Source: Cupriavidus nantongensis
Lineage (GTDB): Bacteria; Pseudomonadota; Gammaproteobacteria; Burkholderiales; Burkholderiaceae
Assembly (NCBI RefSeq): GCF_001598055.1
Contig: NZ_CP014844.1
Span: forward strand, 2,815,622 to 2,879,621
Direction of reading: 5' to 3'
DNA: 64,000 nt
Positions 59,973-64,000 of the stretch are shown here, piece after piece. The notes beneath the pieces are model-generated. The model was not told the origin of the DNA and searched no databases. It saw only the letters and a program-made list of their open reading frames with translations. Within the stretch, counting starts at the first letter, position 1. Each line of letters starts with the position of its first letter. The position numbers were made by a program, and so were the translations under genes.

Positions 59973-60925
59973 CGGACACCGAAAATAAGAACGAATCCAC
60001 AGTAATCTGCTTCGCCGGGCCAAACGGTTCCGGCAAGAGCACGGCGATCATCGAGGTTATTGAGGACTACGGACTACCTCCCGAGGCATACATCAATGCC
60101 GACGATATCGCCAAGTCGCTTGAAGGCAAGATATCCGACTATCGCGAACGGAACATCAAGGCCGCGGAAATTGCCGAACAGCGCCGCCTGGCCGCGCTAG
60201 CTTCTGGCAAAGATTTCGCCTTCGAAACGGTCATGTCGACGCCGGAGAAGGTCGCGCTCCTTTCGCAGGCTAAGGCCAAGGGCTATGAAGTCGCACTTAT
60301 CTTCGTGTCTACGAATGACCCGGAGATAAACGTTGCGCGTGTTGCCAACCGCGTTGCGCTGGGCGGCCATGCCGTGGATCCGGAGGCAGTCAGGGACCGG
60401 TACCGGCGAGCCCACGATCTGTTGGCCTGCGCGGTCGAGCATGCAGACGCCGCCCTTGTTCACGATAATTCTGCGACCAACGCTCAGCATGTTGTTGTAG
60501 CTCGGAAGTTCGAGGGGGAGGTCCAGTTCTTTTCGTATGCGGAGCGAGATACGTCATGGGCCACGGAAGCATTGGAACGGCCATGGCGCGAGCGTGTCGC
60601 CTCGCGTTCGGAACTTCTTTCGGTGATGGTGGAGCGGGCCGCCGAGCGGGGGGAAGATCCGCCTGATGAGCCGAAGCAGGCGGAAGCATTTAATGGGGCG
60701 GATTACATGGGATTGATCCTCGCCCATACGGCGCACCACGTCCTGCAGCTCAGCGCAAAAGGAGAATACATTCTGCACGACCGGCAGCTGCTCGCAACTG
60801 ACGTCATCAAGAATGGTGCTTGGCAGTGCCTGCAATATCGGTACGCCAAAGGCAAGATCGACCGCACCGGACTGCTCGCCGCCGCAGTTCCTGAAGAGAA
60901 AGGTAGCCCTCGGCCGAAGTTGTAG
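59969..60925 (+). CDS. Zeta-type toxin kinase with C-terminal KfrB-like domain
   Basis: A 318-residue protein. The N-terminal zeta domain has the P-loop CFAGPNGSGKST, YINADDIA (substrate Asp region), FAFETVMS (family's E-T-hydroxyl motif) and DRYRRAHDLL. It would phosphorylate UDP-N-acetylglucosamine or a similar substrate. From about residue 250 a segment, HHVLQLSAKGEYILHDRQLLATDVIKNGAWQCLQYRYAKG, resembles the KfrB domain of plasmid polyvalent proteins. The fusion makes it longer than a plain toxin. Confidence 0.78.
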   Translation: MTDTENKNESTVICFAGPNGSGKSTAIIEVIEDYGLPPEAYINADDIAKSLEGKISDYRERNIKAAEIAEQRRLAALASGKDFAFETVMSTPEKVALLSQAKAKGYEVALIFVSTNDPEINVARVANRVALGGHAVDPEAVRDRYRRAHDLLACAVEHADAALVHDNSATNAQHVVVARKFEGEVQFFSYAERDTSWATEALERPWRERVASRSELLSVMVERAAERGEDPPDEPKQAEAFNGADYMGLILAHTAHHVLQLSAKGEYILHDRQLLATDVIKNGAWQCLQYRYAKGKIDRTGLLAAAVPEEKGSPRPKL

Positions 60926-60990
60926 CGCGCGGCGCGCCTCTCCTCGATGGGCCTGCCGCTCAAGCAGGCGCCATCCGAAGCCCGGGACGC

Positions 60991-61419
60991 TCAGGTCCTC
61001 ACCAGCTGGCCCGCCTGGGTCCAAAGCTGCGTGAAGCCTGGCACCCAACCCGGCACGTCATCGATACCTCCGCCTGCTCCATGGGCCATCTCCCACTGCG
61101 ACACAGCAGGGCTCACGCCAAACAATGCCCCCGCATTTGCACGGATGGCTCCGGTGCCGTCGACGACGGTGTAGTGGTGCTGCAGCGCTGGATGGCCCCT
61201 ATTGCCGTCGATGTCCTCTATCGAAAGAACCGACACCAGCAGCGAGTGCTCCCCGGAGCATTCGGAGTGGCCACACCGAAACGAGACAAAGAAATCTGGA
61301 AGCCAGTCTCCCACTGAAGCCGGGTTCGCATGCCAATTCCATCCGGCTAGATCAAAGAAGGCAGCCCAGCGGGCAAGTAGCTTTGTTCTGAACTCCATTC
61401 CCTTGTAGTAGCTCGCCAT
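60991..61419 (-). CDS. Restriction-endonuclease-like small protein
   Basis: A 142-residue protein whose start, YYKGMEFRTKLLARWAAFFDLAGWNWHANPASVGDWLPDFFV, resembles a nuclease-like family found with plasmid and phage primase genes (Y.G..FRS.LEARWAVFFD ... YLPDF). The usual Glu of LEARWA is replaced by Leu-Ala here, so activity is doubtful. It is transcribed opposite to its neighbours. Confidence 0.6.
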   Translation of the reverse strand: MASYYKGMEFRTKLLARWAAFFDLAGWNWHANPASVGDWLPDFFVSFRCGHSECSGEHSLLVSVLSIEDIDGNRGHPALQHHYTVVDGTGAIRANAGALFGVSPAVSQWEMAHGAGGGIDDVPGWVPGFTQLWTQAGQLVRT

Positions 61420-61639
61420 ATCAGCCTATGTGGATATGCATTGATTGAGAGTCCCGTCTGCCGGCCGGTACGGAGCGCTAGTCGCGCCAGGCCGATATTC
61501 TATGCCGATGCGTGGCCCGAGCGCTCGCCGCGGCCTTAACGTAGTGGTTTGAAACGCCGGCAGCTTGTAGTATCGCAATGGCCGAAAAGGATGGCCGCTT
61601 TGCATCGACTTTCGAGGCAAATTTCAAAGGAAATTTAGC

Positions 61640-61942
61640 ATGCCCACATACAAGGAACTGCTCGCCGAAAAGCAAGCATTGGAAGCAAGACTCAACGAGG
61701 CCCGCGAGAATGAGATAGGTGCCGTGATCGAGAAAATCCGCGCCTTGATGGACGACTATGGGCTCACGGTCGATGATCTGGCGCCGCGGCGGGGCCGAGG
61801 CCGTCCGCGTGGTGTAGGCGGGGCAAGAACGGCCGTTCCGGCGAAATACATGGATCCGAAGACGGGGAAGACGTGGTCTGGCCGGGGTCGTGCTCCCAGC
61901 TGGCTTGGGAAGCGGCCGGAAAGGTTCCTGATCAAAGTCTGA
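61640..61942 (+). CDS. H-NS family nucleoid protein (BpH3/HvrA type)
   Basis: A 100-residue protein. An N-terminal coiled coil (residues 5-40) is followed by an AT-hook-like linker RRGRGRPRG and the C-terminal DNA-binding motif KYMDPKTGKTWSGRGRAPSWL, diagnostic of the H-NS family in beta-proteobacteria. Plasmid H-NS proteins silence AT-rich genes and lower the fitness cost of the plasmid. A possible promoter is TTGAAA (61549) and TATCGC (61571). Ribosome-binding site AAAGGAAA. Confidence 0.9.
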   Translation: MPTYKELLAEKQALEARLNEARENEIGAVIEKIRALMDDYGLTVDDLAPRRGRGRPRGVGGARTAVPAKYMDPKTGKTWSGRGRAPSWLGKRPERFLIKV

Positions 61943-62009
61943 TCGGGCTGACGGCCGCAATGACCGTGACAGACGTTGGCAGGTCCCCAGCAAGGGAGCC
62001 GGCGGCGAC

Positions 62010-62671
62010 CTACATTCGGACCCGTGGAGCGGCAGATGTCCCGGCCACCGCAGGGCTTTCATCGAACAGGATCGACGCCCACGCCGGATCTGTGTCGGCG
62101 AAATGCCGGAGCTTCTCGCGCGGCTGGCTGAACAAAGCAGCAAACGTCCTGCACTGATCGGCGTCGTCTTTCCCTGGTTTCGATATCGCCGCGACGGGGC
62201 CGCCACCACATTTCTGCCAGGTTTGCGGCATCGCGACCGCGGCAAAGAACTGCTCGGCGCGCGTCAGTTCGCGCCGCAACGCCACCTCCAATAGCTGGAC
62301 AGCGTCAGCGTCCACGATGGGCTGTGCCCAAGGCGACGGCATCGCAATCGGCCGTTCGGATACCAGGACTCGGGGCGTCACGTCGAACGTCACCCCGAGA
62401 TGCAGACGGCGCCGTTCTCCTCCGCTGTCCACCTGGATCATGATCAGGTCTCCGCGCTGAAGGAAGAGCACCTGTTCTCGAGAGCTTTGCACCACGGGCT
62501 CGTGTTCGAGACGTTGTCCGTGCGGGATCCCGCTAGTGCGAGCAGTCGACAGGACCGCTTCGTCGGAGGTGAGCATGACTGGCAACGTGTTCTCCAGAGC
62601 GGCTCGCGGAGCCTTTCCGGTGCGAGTCTGCACGATTCGCATTGCACCAACGTATTTGTCGACTGGCGTGG
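62010..62671 (-). pseudogene. Unknown gene truncated at its 5' end by the IS element
   Basis: The frame is open from the IS junction at 62671 (TPVDKYVGAMRIVQTRTG ...) to its stop at 62010, with no start before ATG 62642, which has no ribosome-binding site. The reading frame therefore probably began beyond the insertion. The product (at least 210 residues) has no recognised fold; VMLTSDEAVLSTARTSGIPHGQ and EQVLFLQRGDLIMIQVDSGG suggest a beta-rich domain. Confidence 0.6.
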
Positions 62672-62704
62672 TGAATCGCCCCGGTTTTCGCGGAGGCTGT
62701 TTGG

Positions 62705-63655
62705 TTAAAGTAAAACGGCCTCGTCGGCGGTTTTGCCGAGTTGGTTGTAGTAGTTTGCCTCAGCCTCGGCGGGCGGGATATAGCCGATGGATGAGTGCAG
62801 GCGCTTATGGTTGAACCAAGCGACCCATTCCAGTGTTGCCAGTTCGACGGATTCCCTGGTTTTCCAAGGCGCGCGGCGATGGATCAGCTCGGCCTTGTAC
62901 AAGCCATTGATCGTCTCGGCCAAGGCGTTGTCGTAACTGTCGCCACGGCTGCCGACCGACGGCTCGATGCCGGCTTCGGCCAGGCGTTCGCTATAGCGGA
63001 TGCTGACGTACTGCGATCCCCTATCGGAGTGGTGGGTCAGAGAACCGTCGTTGCCAGGCTGGCGAGCGTATAGGGCCTGCTCCAGCGCATCGAGCACGAA
63101 GTCCGTCGTCATGGATTTGCTCACGCGCCAGCCGACGATGCGCCTGGCGTAGACGTCGACGACGAAGGCCACGTACAGCCAACCCTGCCATGTCGAGACG
63201 TAGGTGAAGTCCGAGACCCAGAGCTGATTGGGACGGTCGGCCCGGAACTGCCGGTTGACGCGATCCACCGGGCGACTGGCGGCGTCGTCAGCGATGGTCG
63301 TTCGCAGCCGCTTGCCGCGCCGCACACCTTGCAGTCCCTGGGCGCGCATCAATCGCTCGACCGTGCAGCGGGCAACCGTCACGCCCTCGCGGTTCAGTTG
63401 CCGCCAGACCTTGTCGGCGCCGTAGACGCGATGGTTCTCCTGCCACACTCGCTGGACTTGCGGCATGAGCCGTTCATCACGACGCGCACGGTCGCTGCGC
63501 CGTGACGGATCACGCAGCCGTGCGGCATGGCGCCGATAGGCCGACGAGGCAACCTGCAACACCTTGCAGATCGGCTCGACCCCGTAAACCTCCCGGTGCC
63601 GGTCGATGTAGGTGTTTACGACTTCAGCTTGCGGTCGAGCTCCGCCTGCGCGAAA
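62705..63655 (-). CDS. IS3-family transposase OrfB (made by -1 frameshift from orfA)
   Basis: The catalytic part with the DDE motif: [14 protein letters not shown] (first Asp), [12 protein letters not shown] (second Asp) and [17 protein letters not shown] (Glu). The N-terminal HTH_21-type region is [28 protein letters not shown]. No start codon suits; a run of T on the coding strand (63652-63657) is the likely slippage site, giving an OrfAB fusion. The exact join is approximate. Confidence 0.88.
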   Translation of the reverse strand, partial: FRAGGARPQAEVVNTYIDRHREVYGVEPICKVLQVASSAYRRHAARLRDPSRRSDRARRDERLMPQVQRVWQENHRVYGADKVWRQLNREGVTVARCTVERLMRAQGLQGVRRGKRLRTTIADDAASRPVDRVNRQFRADRPNQLWVSDFTYVSTWQGWLYVAFVVDVYARRIVGWRVSKSMTTDFVLDALEQALYARQPGNDGSLTHHSDRGSQYVSIRYSERLAEAGIEPSVGSRGDSYDNALAETINGLYKAELIHRRAPWKTRESVELATLEWVAWFNHKRLHSSIGYIPPAEAEANYYNQLGKTADEAVLL

Positions 63656-63945
63656 AAAGCGCTGGCAGTGCGCAGGATGTCGTTGGCGCGGCGCAGCTCT
63701 CGGTTCTCCCGCTCCAACTCCTTGATGCGTTCTCGCTCGCTGGTGGTGACGCCTTCGCGCTGTCCGCTGTCGACTTCGTGGCGCTTGACCCAGGTCAGCA
63801 GCGTCTGCGCCGAGCAGCCGATCTTGGGCGCGATGGACTCGACCGCCACCCACAGCGACGGGTACTCGCCGCGCGACTCCTGCACCAGGCGCACGGCGCG
63901 CTCGCGCACTTCCGGGGAAAACTTGTTTGCGTTGTTCTTGCTCAT
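63616..63945 (-). CDS. IS3-family transposase OrfA
   Basis: A 109-residue protein with a helix-turn-helix ([18 protein letters not shown] ... [20 protein letters not shown]) and a leucine-zipper-like C-terminus ([24 protein letters not shown]). It binds the IS ends and overlaps orfB. ATG 63954 is an alternative start. Confidence 0.88.
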   Translation of the reverse strand: MSKNNANKFSPEVRERAVRLVQESRGEYPSLWVAVESIAPKIGCSAQTLLTWVKRHEVDSGQREGVTTSERERIKELERENRELRRANDILRTASAFFAQAELDRKLKS

Positions 63946-64000
63946 GGCTCGCATTCTCTCAAGAGTGAGAGCCTCCGCAAAACCCGGGGCGATTCAGTTC

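Larger units (their letters stand above)
62672..63996. mobile_element. IS3-family insertion sequence, complete
   Basis: Terminal inverted repeats of 27 bp match at 25 positions: left end TGAATCGCCCCGG then TTTTCGCGGAGGCT, right end (reverse complement) TGAATCGCCCCGG then GTTTTGCGGAGGCT. Length 1325 bp, with overlapping orfA and orfB on the minus strand. No target duplication is visible: the left flank ends GTGG, and the right flank is only four bases (GTTC) before the window ends. Confidence 0.92.

Overview
This 64 kb window looks like part of a large, GC-rich, self-transmissible plasmid (or plasmid-derived element) from a beta-proteobacterium, most likely Burkholderiales (Cupriavidus/Ralstonia/Burkholderia type). 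The evidence is a Dot/Icm-like (R64 IncI, MPF-I) conjugation apparatus, a plasmid thin-pilus operon, a RepA_C-type initiator with an iteron origin, a second partition/replication module, a BpH3-like H-NS protein and an IS3-family element. No rRNA, tRNA or chromosomal housekeeping genes were seen. The relaxase was not found; the transfer cluster runs off the left edge.

Layout. 1-4.9 kb, leftward: coupling ATPase TrbC/DotL (cut by the edge), TrbB thioredoxin-like, TrbA/DotM, a lytic transglycosylase and a small unknown gene. 4.9-10.1 kb: repA and its iteron origin. One iteron lies just behind repA and nine lie 3 kb away; between them sits a cassette with a perfect LexA box, an SRAP (YedK/HMCES) protein, a minimal ATP-dependent DNA ligase and a DUF2188 protein. 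10.2-11.7 kb: a small gene and an HNH-like protein. 25.5 to 11.85 kb, leftward: the main transfer operon, opened by an XRE-type regulator and followed by DotI, DotH, DotG, DotF-like, TraQ, IcmD-like, DotN/IcmJ-like, DotO/TraU, IcmV-like and DotA/TraY proteins. 26-29.7 kb: a tyrosine recombinase, a 1 kb non-coding region with strong inverted repeats, an 11-bp-phased repeat array and an stbABC/traKLM-like operon. 30-33.5 kb: parA-parB followed by a winged-helix replication-type gene, with a predicted antisense RNA in its leader, resembling repABC. 35.1-48.1 kb, rightward: DotD, DotC, DotB and IcmT fused to a type IV thin-pilus operon (PilL-N-O-P-Q-R-S, a PilT-like ATPase, PilV). 48.4-61 kb, rightward: a second accessory block with two unknown genes, a giant methylase-helicase (DarB-like), a TraE-like topoisomerase with altered active-site motifs, a GNAT protein and a zeta-toxin-KfrB module. 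61-64 kb: a nuclease-like protein, H-NS, and a gene cut at its 5' end by a complete IS3-family element.

The most interesting signal is a 20-bp dyad, close to CGTATCR-N6-CGATACG, found seven times. All seven lie in intergenic regions, at or next to promoters: two flank the small gene upstream of repA, and the others precede the transfer regulator, the DotF-like gene, stbA, the DotD/pilus operon and the accessory operon. The XRE protein encoded at the head of the main transfer operon, behind one of these sites, is the best candidate for the protein that binds them. If so, one regulator would tie replication, segregation, mating apparatus, pilus and leading-region genes together.
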